A stretch of DNA of 64,000 nt from Lycorma delicatula (lineage: Eukaryota > Arthropoda > Insecta > Hemiptera > Fulgoridae): positions 167,382,575 to 167,446,574 of the forward strand of contig NC_134455.1 of assembly GCF_047948215.1 (NCBI RefSeq), read 5' to 3'. The notes under the pieces were generated by a model, which searched no databases, had not been told where the DNA came from, and saw only the letters and a list, made by a program, of their open reading frames with translations. Shown here piece after piece: positions 36,591 through 47,756 of the stretch; the first letter of the stretch is position 1; the number at the start of each line of letters is the position of its first letter. Made by a program: the position numbers and the translations under genes.

Positions 36591-39500
36591 TTCAATTTTA
36601 ACCTCTTCTTTTTTGTGAGCACTGTTTCAAAATCACACAAATTATGAGTAACATTATCAAAGTGTGTTGTTTGCAAGTAGCAGTGTTAAGCAATTTAAAT
36701 TGTCACAACCCAACAGCTATGTGAAAAGGAGGAAGAAAAAACATAAACATACAAGTATAATGTACTCATTGGAACAACACACAGTACCTCGCAGTATTAC
36801 AAAAGAACACATGACATAACAAAAAAAAAAAACACCGAAAGCAATATTATTTTCAAAAATCATTACTGCAGTTCAACATCATTTCTTTCTCAACTAAACC
36901 GGAAATCTCCCCTTCTGATGCACTTACTGCGACCAAGTTTTTAGATCTAAGTTATTCGTAAATATAAATTACTTAAGACGTACGAATAGTAAATACGAGT
37001 AAATTTTCATTAGTAAATAATAAATAACTTTTATCATCTTAATCATTAATTAGTTGTAAACATTTCTGAATATTGTTATCTGTGAGTGAATTACTTTATG
37101 CCTTTATTGTTTTAGAATACAAATTATATATAGTAAAATGAAAGGCAATGTCTCTAAATAAATAAAGAGGTTTCTAAACCTAAAATGAACACTTGTGTGA
37201 TAAAACACATTTCTTCTTAGAATTTACCCGTACGAATGAGATTTCATTAAAATGATCCTACAACAAAAATTCATTAAGTTTATATCGTGCCATTCGTGCT
37301 CGCAACTAATTTTAATTTTTAATAATAATTCGGATTGTCAATTTTTATTGCTACATGGAATGTAACTGATGTTGATGGACCGGAGGGAATTCTGCGTGTT
37401 TGGTTCACGCTCTCTTAATATTTCATGATATGACCGAATCTAAATTACAACGTTTGAATTAATGTTACTCGATTGCTTTTACCACCGACAAGACTCAAGT
37501 TGTAACGTTACTAATAATACTAGTACTTATAAAAAGGTTAAAACAATATATTTTACGATTAATGTTCTTTTACGAAGAATAAATCCATTTACATCGTTAC
37601 AGTTTTTCTGCAAATTTAATTTTTAAAACGCGAATTAAATTTATAAACATTTAGTAATAAAGACTACAGCAAATTTTAGTTACTTAGAAACGAATTTTAC
37701 AAACTATGATAAGCGATAAGCTAAAATATTACACATTACTCTAGAATAGAATTTTGTGTTTATTTGAATTCAGAACTATCAGGTGAAAAATTTCAAGCCT
37801 ATAGCGGGGGGTCGATATTTATAACGATGTATCTAAAGAGGAGAAGAAGTTCATTAATTGAAAAATAAACGATTATTCTTAGTGATTTAAGGTTCACTCT
37901 AAGTTATAAGTTTCTCGTTAAACGCTATTAATAGTTTATTCAGTTGTATTAGGTCGTATGTCGTTGTCGTAGGTAGTTGTATATAGTTGTATTAGGTCGT
38001 CATAAATCATTAGGCACAACTAATTAGTCTATCTGTACCCGAATTAATTTTTAAATAAGTCAGGAATTACAGTATAATAATCTTTAAATAATATAATATA
38101 GTAATTTTTACAATATAATAACTTTTTTTTTAATTATGTATGTGATATTACTAAAATTGCGTAAATAAGCATGTTAAATGCGTTAATATCCTTTAAACCC
38201 TTACGGGATTGTAATCCGAAGTAAGTTTTTCTTATATTTCATTAAAAATGTTATTCTTTTAGATATAATTATGAAAAATTTCAGCTATCTGGGATATGGA
38301 AGAATAAGTGGCAAATAAGTCAATAAAGGCTTTTTTATCTAAATATATATATTCCGGTTTTTATCCCTTTTTTTGAACTTAAGAGTTAATATTACTAGGA
38401 GTATTACTGAAGAAAACATTACTGACTGTGTTTTACACTCTGGACTGACTGTTCCCGTTGCAGTGAATAAGAAGATAACACTTAGTAGTAGCTTATCCGC
38501 TACATGAAACACCGTGTCAATTTTCAGCTCTTCTGGACAAGATACTACTTCTTAATAGCGATAAATATATAACAACAATATGCGAAATATTTTTTTAAAT
38601 ATAGTCCTTTAGAATAATTCAAATTGGCAAATCTCAGCTATTTGGGAAACGAGATAAATAATGATGAGCGAGTCAAGAGAGTGTTTTTACATTATTTGCA
38701 CTTTTTTCCCTGTTACGCGAGAAAAAATATTTTCGCAGTGGTAGCTTACTATTGAAGGAGAAGTTACTAGCCAGATGTAAAGTTTCCACCGCTTCTGTAA
38801 CTTCTCTATTTAACTCGTTAGAGGTCAGAAATTATAAAAATGATTTTTTTCTTAATCTTCCTAAAGATAAGTATGGAAAACTTTCGTTTCCTATCAAACC
38901 TATTTCCCTTCGGGAAGTAGGATATAGCGATAATAAGTGTGAAATATATAATCGTACATAATTTCAGAGGTTTCCCACGTTTTATTAACAAAATGTGAAA
39001 CAGTCGATTTTTTTTTAATATATGAAAATCAATATTTATTATCTATCATTTTACATTAACCTTGTCAAATATGTTTACTTTTTATTTCTTAAGATTACAA
39101 AATTTTAAACCTGAATTTCAATTTTCATAATATTCTTATTTACATTTCTCTTGGTTGCAATATCTTTAATGATTTTTTTACACTATTAAGAAATTTTAAC
39201 AACTTTTTAAAATGAAACTTCTCAGAAATTGCTTCTACATTTTTATTCAAATTTGTAACGATTATTAAAACGTTGAATACTAATCTTTTAACACCTCCAG
39301 AAATATTACATAATATTGGTTGCTGATTTTTAAATTTATTATGGGGTAATTCATGTTCATAGAGTCTCGATTATTTGTTACAATATTATATTTTGTGTAT
39401 AATTTGTTCTGAAAAACATTGCTAAATATTTGGGTGTATATACATTTACGCAGTCTGTAGAGTACACATTGAAAAATGCCTAATCAATTAAAACTAATTC

Positions 39501-40130
39501 TTTTTAATCGATAATTTTCAAGACATTTTTTATGTGCTTATGATTCCTAGATTATAACTCAAATGCAGAGAAATGGAGTTTATCTTTTACTGTTTTTTTT
39601 TTTTTTTTAATATATTATAATTGCTTAGTTCTCTGAATAAAGTGGCCGTTCGGGTATTCTAAAGAAAAACTCCTTTTTTTAAAGATGTTTATATACGCAC
39701 ACGCACGCTTACGCACAAACATACAGTATTTATAAAAACAAAGCTCTGATTTTTATCATATTTTATTGCTAGTAACTTGCAGTAGTTATGTACACCCTGT
39801 TTGTCGAGAATGTTAAACTGAAAGCTATACTGCCATGTCACATCTTTTTGAATATATTATACAGTTTGGTTCTTTATGTTATATACAATAATTTCTTACG
39901 TTTATATACCTTTAAAACATGTTATTCTTGTACACTGGTTTATTAAATTGAGCTTCTAAATTGTTCTTTTAATATTGCTACTTTGATAAATTATTAAAAA
40001 TTATTACCAAATTAGTAAACTGTAATAAAAAATTTATCTTTATAAACTTTTTTCGTTCCTTTTTACAAGTATATGAGGAAAACGGGCCGGTTATCACACT
40101 GCGTATTTATTTTTTAGATATTCTCTTTTA
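36591..40130. other. Long AT-rich gene-free stretch
   Basis: No gene recognised. agttgtattaggtcgt is repeated at 37942 and 37985. A 69-codon frame at 38752-38961 has no motif. Confidence 0.5.
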
Positions 40131-40310
40131 TACCTTCTTCTTCGTTCTGTCTCTCTCGGGAGAAGAAAACATGACGGCCTCTATTAAGGCGCCCGCCCGC
40201 CGCAGGATGTCGCACTATGCAAATGACAGGCCCGACTCGTGCTGTGTAACCTCCTATAACCGATGTAAACTCCGTTCTTTAGCTTGCAGGAGACACCGAT
40301 AGGCATAACC
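40131..40310 (+). other. Isolated GC-rich island with a short ATG ORF
   Basis: About 170 bases of GC-rich DNA in a very AT-rich 8-kb setting. An ATG at 40171 opens 43 codons ending at 40302, with an Arg-rich N-terminus (MTASIKAPARRRMSHYANDR) and several Cys. The segment also contains the octamer ATGCAAAT (40217-40224), the consensus for POU-domain factors. It could be a host exon start, a regulatory element or an eroded repeat. It does not resemble the retroelements elsewhere in the window. I do not recognise the peptide. Confidence 0.35.
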
Positions 40311-41189
40311 TATTTTCGAAAACGATAAAATGTTAAAATTTATCAAGCATTACAGTCGAATATATATATATTTATATATATACAGTTGTATACAGTTACA
40401 GACAATACACTATAATAGACTTCCCACCTGCCAATACTTGTACAAGTCATGAACATGTTTCTTTACAAGGAACGAAGGCCGTGTTACAACTAAGGACATC
40501 ACTACGATATCAATGACAACAATCGTTTTAAACATTCCTCGACAACTACTTTGATGTATATTGTACCTGTGTTCATCGTCGAGGCTTTACTATTATAAAA
40601 TTATAAATATAAACCGACTGCAATCTAATTTACATTATTTACTGGACTTATATTACAGTACACCCACTTTTAACCTTTCTTATTTTAATATCATTAAAAT
40701 TATAAGTTATATATTCCACGAACAAAAAATATATTAAAATAAATTTATTTATTTGTTTACGCTTGCGTTTATACTTCGCCTGTTATTTTTACACCAGTTA
40801 AAATACAAAATAACTTCGCTTACTCTTTAATACAAATATAGATGATAAGTAAAATTTTATAAGTTCCGTTTGCAATTTTGGATATATTACAATCGCAAAA
40901 AAATTACATTCTCTAGAGTAGGAGAACCATTTAACCACAACAGCCTATGAAAATGCCTTTTTCCTCGCAACAACCTTCATATCTTGCTCAAAAATCGTTT
41001 ATATTGATTAATGGTTTCATGAAGCCATTGGTAATCTGCGGTAGAAAACGTAAAGAATATAATGGGGCATCCTGTCGATTTGCAAAAGCTTAGAGCATTT
41101 TGTTTCTCCAGTAATGTTTAGTAGATTGTACAATTGAATAACTCCGTCACTCTTCAAAAAGACGATCACTTTATGTTCATAAACTGCGG
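40311..41189. other. AT-rich gene-free stretch
   Basis: A (TA)n tract near 40360-40380. Nothing else recognised. Confidence 0.5.
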
Positions 41190-41578
41190 TAAGTAATGTT
41201 ATGCTGTTGTAGTAGGGATCTGCAATGGAACATCAGGTGTACTTATAGATTATCGTCCCATCAAACTGTTACGATGATGCTCCGTGACCTGAGCAGCTGG
41301 AAGAGTGTGGCCCGATTCGTCGGGAGCATTCTCAAGACCAAGAAGGGTGATCTGGTTGGTCATGAACCAGGTGAAATTAAGTAGCGGCCTTCTCAGGCTA
41401 GGATAGGAGGACTCGACCTGAAGTAATGTGTTAAATGGTTCCGGGTCGAATCCTGGTAGGTAGAAACGGGATGGTTTTAGTCGTTAGTCTGCTGTTGGAG
41501 GTTGGATAAGACCCCCCAGTAGGAGCCCGACACTCCGTGCGGAAATGTATTTCCACCTCCCTACTCTCAAAAAAAAAA
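41190..41578 (+). mobile_element. R1-like retrotransposon 3' end, element VIII
   Basis: A 62-codon frame (41196-41384) ends with MLRDLSSWKSVARFVGSIL followed by KTKKGDL. This resembles the extreme C-terminus of R1-like ORF2, where a W..V..FV...L..K pattern precedes the stop. A 3' UTR follows with ggttttagtcgttag (about 41473), gagcccgacactcc and ttccacctccctactctc, closing with A10 (41569-41578). It is heavily 5'-truncated. The stretch gggtcgaatcctgg at about 41444 is B-box-like, so a SINE sharing a LINE tail is an alternative. Confidence 0.6.
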
Positions 41579-41889
41579 TGTATATATATATTACTATTAT
41601 TATTATTATTACAATAATTTAATCAGTGAGTGACCTTTTATAACTCATTATTAACTATTTAATACTTATTTAGCTAATTGGCAGCTTTAAAAAAAAAAAC
41701 ACTGTTTAAAATAATCTTTGTTATACCAGATAAATAATCTTTATTTTCTTAAAAGAAAATCAATTTTTCTCTTAACAAATGCTTTAGTGAAATTTAGTAT
41801 CCCTCACTTTTAAACGTCGCATAGTTTTTTGTTTTTTTTTTTTTAACGTAATCAGAAGTAAATTATGAATATTCATTTAAAAATAGCAT

Positions 41890-42585
41890 ACGCAAACTCT
41901 CAGCGAGATTTCACTCTGTGATTGGAGCCCATAGGACTGTTTCTGGTGAGGCGGTCCTTGTTATTTATAATATTAAGCTCATTGATATATCCTTGTGACT
42001 GAGCGCCAATTTACGTTATGTTCCTAAGAATGTAGGCCAAGTTACTTCTGGGCGCATAAAAGAAATAGACAACAAGGGTTTCAGTTTATCGCAGGTCAGG
42101 TGAACTGAATCCCCCGATGGCCATTACACGCATAGAATGTTTCCTGATGTGTGAAGTATGCAGGTAGAGTTAGGTGGATTTCCCCCGATCGGCATATTAC
42201 GCTGTTTCGTTCTGGACATAGTGCTTTTCGAGGTAGTTTGGACAAATTTGGTTTGATTAATTTAGGCTTGTATCTGGGGTGTAGAGCCCATTGATGATTG
42301 CGCCAAATTTAATTATTGATAGTCATGTATGTTTTAGTAGTTGACAGGGTGCGCCTACCCATTTTAGTGGCATATGACAAGTAGACGATGGACACGCAAG
42401 AGAGTGGTGTATGGCATCACGCTCATTCCGCTCACGCTTTTAGGTTATCTCTAGGAGCTAGTTAGAATACTGATCGGCAAACTGTTTCGAGGTTCAGTAG
42501 CCGTTTGTGGCACGAACATTCGATTTTATGCATCAGAGCGACCGAATGAGGTGGTGGCGGGAGAAATGCCAAGCAAACCAATTTT
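41890..42585 (+). mobile_element. R1-like retrotransposon 3' portion, element III
   Basis: In the plus strand, decayed ORF2 C-terminal sequence includes TVSGEAVLVIYNIKLIDISL (about 41935-42000) and SGHSAFRGSLDKFGL (about 42210-42255), the conserved stretch before the zinc finger. The 3' UTR from about 42310 to 42585 matches the 3' UTRs of elements I and II in inverted orientation (tagttgacagggtgcgccta, 'gaatgaggtggtggcggg', 'gagaaatgcc', 'caaacc'). This gives three independent copies of the same 3' terminus. Confidence 0.75.
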
Positions 42586-42686
42586 TCTAAAAAATTGATG
42601 TTAGATATAGAAGAGATTTTTTTGTAAAATTTTAGGAAGACGCGGGGATCGGGCTTCTGCGAATCGGTAAATTTTATAGTTGAGGG

Positions 42687-43019
42687 TTATAAGTTGAAGT
42701 AGGGTTGTGAGGGTTGTAAGTTATAGTAGTTGTAGTAGGTGGTTGTGTTTGGAAGAGGCCATACGAATGGGAAAGTAGGTTGTGTAAATACACTGATGGT
42801 AATGCCTGACGGGGCATTTTCATCGGTGGCATCCTGATAGAGGCCAAACTGATGATTGTGTTGTGTTATCAAGTTTAGAGTGTCTAATAGACGAATTCCG
42901 CTAAAACCCATCAGGGCTAGGAATGGAGCGGGTGGTGTTTTGACTGTGATCGTCACAAGACGGGTGTCTTCCTCTATGGGAGTCAAGATGTGAGAGTTAC
43001 TGAGGCTGATCGTCCACTA
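42687..43019 (-). other. Unexplained open frame of about 110 codons
   Basis: Open from a stop near 43020 to 42687, with no ATG start seen. The composition is not AT-driven: it contains TPIEEDTRLVTITVKTPPAP, FLALMGFSGIRLLDTLNLI and a low-complexity end (TTTYYNYYN) produced by GT-rich DNA at 42670-42750. Its upstream edge abuts the inverted end of the DNA element at 43011. I do not recognise a domain. It could be a remnant of another transposon ORF. Confidence 0.3.
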
Positions 43020-43625
43020 GAAAATATTGCGAGCGACTAGAAGATCACGCGACTACAGGTGACTTTGATTCTTACGACTATGAGATAATGGGAAAGTCCT
43101 TCATAGGCTAGTTCTTGCGATTAGCAGTTGGCGTTTGTACAGCTTACATAGTATTTGTAGTATCGGTGTCTTGTTATTTTATAGGTTGCTGTAGCTAATA
43201 TAGTATCTGGAGTTTTTTTTAGATTGTTGTAGTTTTTTAAGGCTTTGAAAAAGTTAATTACATAGTTTGCGTTGTAAATCCTGAGAATGATAAAGATCAT
43301 ATGTCTTATTTTACAAAAAGATCAATTCTTCATTATCAATATCCATGTCAAATACTTAAAAATAATATGATTTAAATAGTAAAATTGTTTAGGACGACAG
43401 GCGAACGATTAAAAACATTTTGAACGAACCGTAGTGTACTATGACTAAGAGGCAAATCCCAATCTGAGGGGATCTGACACATTAGCGAGGATGTGTGTCT
43501 GTTGTCGCACGCAGTCGGTCGCTCAAGGTCGCTTGGAATCGAGGCCTTTCCGTTGCACTCTTTGCATCAGATTTGATGCGCTAGTACAAACGTACTTGCG
43601 TGATCTCTTCCACTAGACGAGCGGC
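43011..43625. mobile_element. Probable DNA transposon or MITE with inverted ends
   Basis: The left end (gatcgtccactag, then gactagaagatcacgcgac) pairs with the reverse complement of the right end (gctcgtctagtggaagagat then cacgcaagtac). The match is imperfect with small gaps. GC-rich 'gcgac/gtcgc' words recur inside both ends. The centre (about 43140-43380) is AT-rich and non-coding. This is the form of a non-autonomous cut-and-paste element. Target-site duplications could not be resolved by eye. Confidence 0.5.
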
Positions 43626-45580
43626 CTGAAGGTTGTAATCGTGAAAGCGTACAAAATGTTTATATGTACGCGCCTACACAATCCAAAAGCGACTTTGAAT
43701 GTTTTAAACTGTTCACACAATAATCGTGATGTTGTGCTTATATAACAAACAAAACTACATAATTTCCGAAGTTTTCAGTGTTGCTTAACATTTTTTACGA
43801 CATAATTGAACTCAATTCTGATTCTGTGTCTACTCGTCTATAGTACGTTTCCATTTTTGATTCAGTTATCATTTTTATCCTGAAGATATTTTATGCACAA
43901 AAAATCAATTGACGAGGAATTATGTAAATTCCTCGTCAAGTCTTTACCTACGTTCCGACAATTTTATAATCGTATAATTTATTAAACATTAGCAGTAATG
44001 TGTGAGCTTTTTTCTTACACGAGATTATAATTACTTTTTAATATCCTTCTTATCTGATTTCCACGTAATTTTTACCGTACCGCGGTATTGGATTATTTTT
44101 TTTTTTTTTTTTTTTTTTTATGTAAACATCGTTTTAAATTAACGCTGACTATAACGACACGATATAATCTTGGTTGTAAATAATTTATAATTTTCTTCTA
44201 AAACGTGTTTTATTGAAAACTTGAAAACATTTCCATTCCTTTCATTCAGATCAAGGTTAATTAGATATTATCAACTTCAAATTGCACTTAAAAAGAAGAT
44301 ACGAGTCGAGATTGAACCGACAATTATATATCAGATTATCGATTTTTTAAGTGACAATATTTTTCTAAACTAAAATTTAGTGTATTCAATGATAATTAAC
44401 ATAACAGTGAATCTTATTTTTATTTTCCCATTCTTTTTAGTGTAAAAACAAAACGCTTTTCATTTTTAAATTGAATGCATGAAAATTACATTCAGTTACG
44501 CGAGATAGATCATGCGATATCATTAAATATTAACCGGAGTACGTCGAACAAGAGGAATTGGTTTTAAACATTAGATATTATCGATGAAAAACAAACTCCT
44601 TTTTTAAGAAATTGCGGCTTTACAACGGTTCTATCTGTCTAGTTTTATCTTTGCTACTCGTGGCATTACCTTATTATTCTGCGGTTTTATTTTAGGTCGA
44701 TATTATGTTCTCGATCGCTAACAACTTCTTCCTTTTTTTTTACCTTTATATGGTTTAAGCTCGATCTAATGTTATTCTCATCAAATTCTCCCATGATCGA
44801 TCCGATAAATTTCTGTCACTCGCATCGATCTCGATTACGCGTTAAACATGAGCACACTAAACATACATAAACACGATAACACACTAAAGTGTGACAAATG
44901 TGATGTAACGTGGTGCAAACATATAAATTATGCCATGTAATAAATGCACATTTAAACTCTATAATAAAAACACTGGGAATCTATTAGCGGCTCCATATAC
45001 GAGTATATCTTATCTTGCAACTGGAAGTTATTTTCAGATTCTAATTATTAATAAATCGTGTTAAAAGTCACAACAATAAAATATTAAATTATATAAATTG
45101 TACTAAGATCATTAAAATCAAGAAATTCTACCCAGGGATCTCTTTTTTTAATATACAAGGCTAACAGATAATAAAACCGCTTGAAAGTTATTACTGGTAA
45201 CCGCCAAAATGGATGATAACCTTTATTTAGTGCATTAAATGTTTATTTCTGGTAGTGTTATGAGTGACCTATCAATAGATAAGACGGTTATAACCTTTTC
45301 TTAATTTCTGAATATGTAAATATCGGATGAAAATCACATACATACTGTGTCACACTAGCAGTAAAAATTGCTTACAAATAGCTGTACTAGATTTTGAAAT
45401 GAGATCGTAAGTAGATACGTTCAAAAACCGTTTACGATCAAATACAAACTAAATGGTATCGCTGTTAAACATTTATCATCAATAGGTAAAGAAGAATTGG
45501 CGAAGAAGAATTTTTAAAAATTCATCAAAGTAATAATGACCAAGAAAATATGTAAATAAATATTAAGATGAATAACTAGC
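43626..45580. other. AT-rich gene-free stretch
   Basis: A T24 run at 44096-44119. No coding signal recognised. Confidence 0.5.
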
Positions 45581-45960
45581 CGGTTAAGCCAAAAACCCTC
45601 TTGTTCGTTATCCTCTTGGTTATGTAAATAATAGCCTGTTTTAATAGAAGCCTGTTTGCAGGCAGCAGGGCCTGTACCTAGGTTGCGGATAATGGAAAGA
45701 CCGTTAGTTAATGTTTAATTAGCAATAAGGAATAGTCCAATAAACAGTTCCAGGTAGGCAGCACTAGTATCTAAAAAAGAACAGTAAACCTTACAAGAAA
45801 GAGCTCAAACCACACAAGTATGCTGTTCTAATGGCGAGTATCACCCGCCTTGTATAAAAGGTAATTCCTGAAAGGAAATCGAATTTGGATGAAATACTAA
45901 ATGACATGGTTTATCTCTAGGAAACGTTTATTTAGAGAATGAATAAAAGTAAACTGTGAT
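45581..45960. other. More complex non-coding block upstream of an RT fragment
   Basis: Less AT-rich than its flanks (gcctgtttgcaggcagcagg, gtatcacccgccttg). No ORF or known repeat recognised. It could be the eroded upstream part of the retroelement that continues at 45980. Confidence 0.35.
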
Positions 45961-45980
45961 AATTAATTTGAAAAAAAAAA

Positions 45981-46450
45981 TTGTTTATTTTTTTGAGAAT
46001 TAATATTAAAATAGCAGAAAATAACACACGAAAAGTGGGGAAATTTTATTTCGATAGTGAAAGTATAAACGATAGACGAATTGACGCAGATATAAGGAGA
46101 TTAGTACAAGCATGGAGATGCTTCGTTACAAATAGAAAATTTCATCTACTAGTATCAAATACACATCAAAAAATTAAAAAGAAATTCTAGAAAATATTTG
46201 TGTGGATTGTAACTTTTTTTCTGTAATGAAACACGGACAATACAAAAAAAAGAGAAAGCAGAAGCTGTTGAAATATGTTGTTAAAGGGAGATAATCGAAA
46301 CGAGGTGGGTCCATAAAATTCAAAAATAAGAGATTTTGACAATTGGAACTTATGAAAAAGTAATTTAGGACGAAGGATTTATTAAATACTTTAAGGTTAA
46401 AAGATCAGTGTAGAAAGGAAAATCAATGTAAAAAGGAATAGACAACGATA
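45981..46450 (+). pseudogene. RTE/CR1-type reverse-transcriptase C-terminal fragment
   Basis: A 69-codon frame starts after the expected catalytic box: INIKIAENNTRKVGKFYF, then RRIDADIRRLVQAWRCFV and TNRKFHLL. It is followed in the next sequence by FVWIVTFFS, KHGQYKKKRKQKLLKYVV and Lys-rich pieces. This order (..KIN...KYLGS..I..R..., A...F..N.., ..W..T..K.EK...) matches the thumb and beyond of insect endonuclease/reverse-transcriptase LINE ORFs. Stops after 46190 and lost sequence show decay. The fragment at 15755-16330 covers the following segment of a similar ORF. Confidence 0.55.
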
Positions 46451-47124
46451 TGAAACCAGTTCACTGACTGATAACAAAAAAATAAGTAATAAGTAAAATA
46501 ATTATTTATTTTCTTTGTAATACAAGATTTATTACTTACTTCTGTTAATCCCCTTTTATAAAATGATGCAGGTGGTTTAATCGTGGATTTAATTGAAAAA
46601 TTTTATTTGTTTGAAAACATCTTTTGAGAGCATTTTGTATATAGTAGATTCTGTTGATTGTATTACATCCGGATAACAATAGATGGGAATAAGAGATTAC
46701 CGTTTACAAAATGTTTTACTCAAAATATAAATAGATGACCGTAAAATTCTCATCATTAGTAGACACTACGGAAAAGTTATATAAAAAAAAAATTAATCAT
46801 CAAATAAACATTCCTTATGAAAAACTACAATATGAGTGGTTTTCGCCGTCTGTTTAGAAGAAGCACATACAGAGTGTTTCTAAAATGGTGGTCTGGCTAT
46901 AATTTTCTGATTTTTCTTGTAAAACTAAACAAATAATATCCGTGGGAAAATGGGAAATTTCTCCTTCGTTCTCCTACTGTGCACCATATTGTTACTTTTA
47001 CATAAAAATTTATATCTCAAGTTCAGCTGCAGAAATCACATTAATAATATTTGGTAAGCGTCTTGGTAATATAGTTTTAAAATTGGCAAAAAATCAGGAC
47101 TTAAATACCTTCGCAAATTACAAA
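46451..47124. other. AT-rich gene-free stretch
   Basis: Nothing recognised beyond A/T tracts. Confidence 0.45.
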
Positions 47125-47262
47125 AGGAAGGCCATGTTAAACATCTGTTTAACTGGTTTTGGGTTCGAATCTCGGTTCGGCCATAGCTTTTTTCATACGC
47201 TATAAAATTTCCATACCATATCCAATACAAAAGCTTCGAGCTTTTATGATGAACTAATTATC
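47125..47262 (+). mobile_element. tRNA-derived SINE copy
   Basis: A near-perfect B box gggttcgaatct (47161-47172) is followed by cggttcggccatagc, 'tttttcatacgctataaaatttccat', and a T-rich end after about 47262. The 'tttttcata.gcta' body is shared with the SINE at 8817-8964. The A-box region upstream (about 47130-47150) is weak. Confidence 0.6.
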
Positions 47263-47756
47263 ATTTTTTTTTTTTAAATATATATATCCGTATATAAAAT
47301 ACAAATTTTAATTTTCCATTGATTAAAAACTATGGTTTTGTAACTACCTAATACTTGAGTCATGAAACAGTGCAGCAGATATAAATGTGAATTCAGTATG
47401 TATGACTTATATCTCAGTAGTTAGGCTGAATCATTCTGTCATTCCCAACTGCAAGTACAATTATTGTTTTATAATTAAATACTGTAAACTACTACTTCTC
47501 TGGCGCCGTGGCATACCGATCGATGATAAGCAATTAAAAATTTTGTTAAGTCTTTGTTATTGATGTATAATAACGAGAACATCATTTGTAATGATTCACA
47601 CTAATATTCGGTTTAGTAAAAGAAAGTATTTCAACATGTTTTATAGTGTTCACGATACGATACAGTTTTATAGTTCATTATTATAAAAGTTTTATTCTGT
47701 GTTATTTTCATTAATTTTAATTTACTCTGTGTTTTTGTGCCAATCGGGTTTTAACA
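47263..47756. other. Non-coding stretch before the transposase relic
   Basis: AT-rich with no motif. It may include the left flank or inverted end of the element whose transposase begins at 47757, but no matching inverted pair was found. Confidence 0.4.

Noticed and set aside
41430..41470. tRNA gene suggested by the B-box-like gggtcgaatcctgg
   Set aside because: No cloverleaf or A box at the right distance; it sits in a retrotransposon 3' UTR ending in A10.
42687..42986. Mitochondrial DNA insertion as the source of the unexplained ORF
   Set aside because: The translation does not resemble a mitochondrial protein and its base composition is not AT-extreme.
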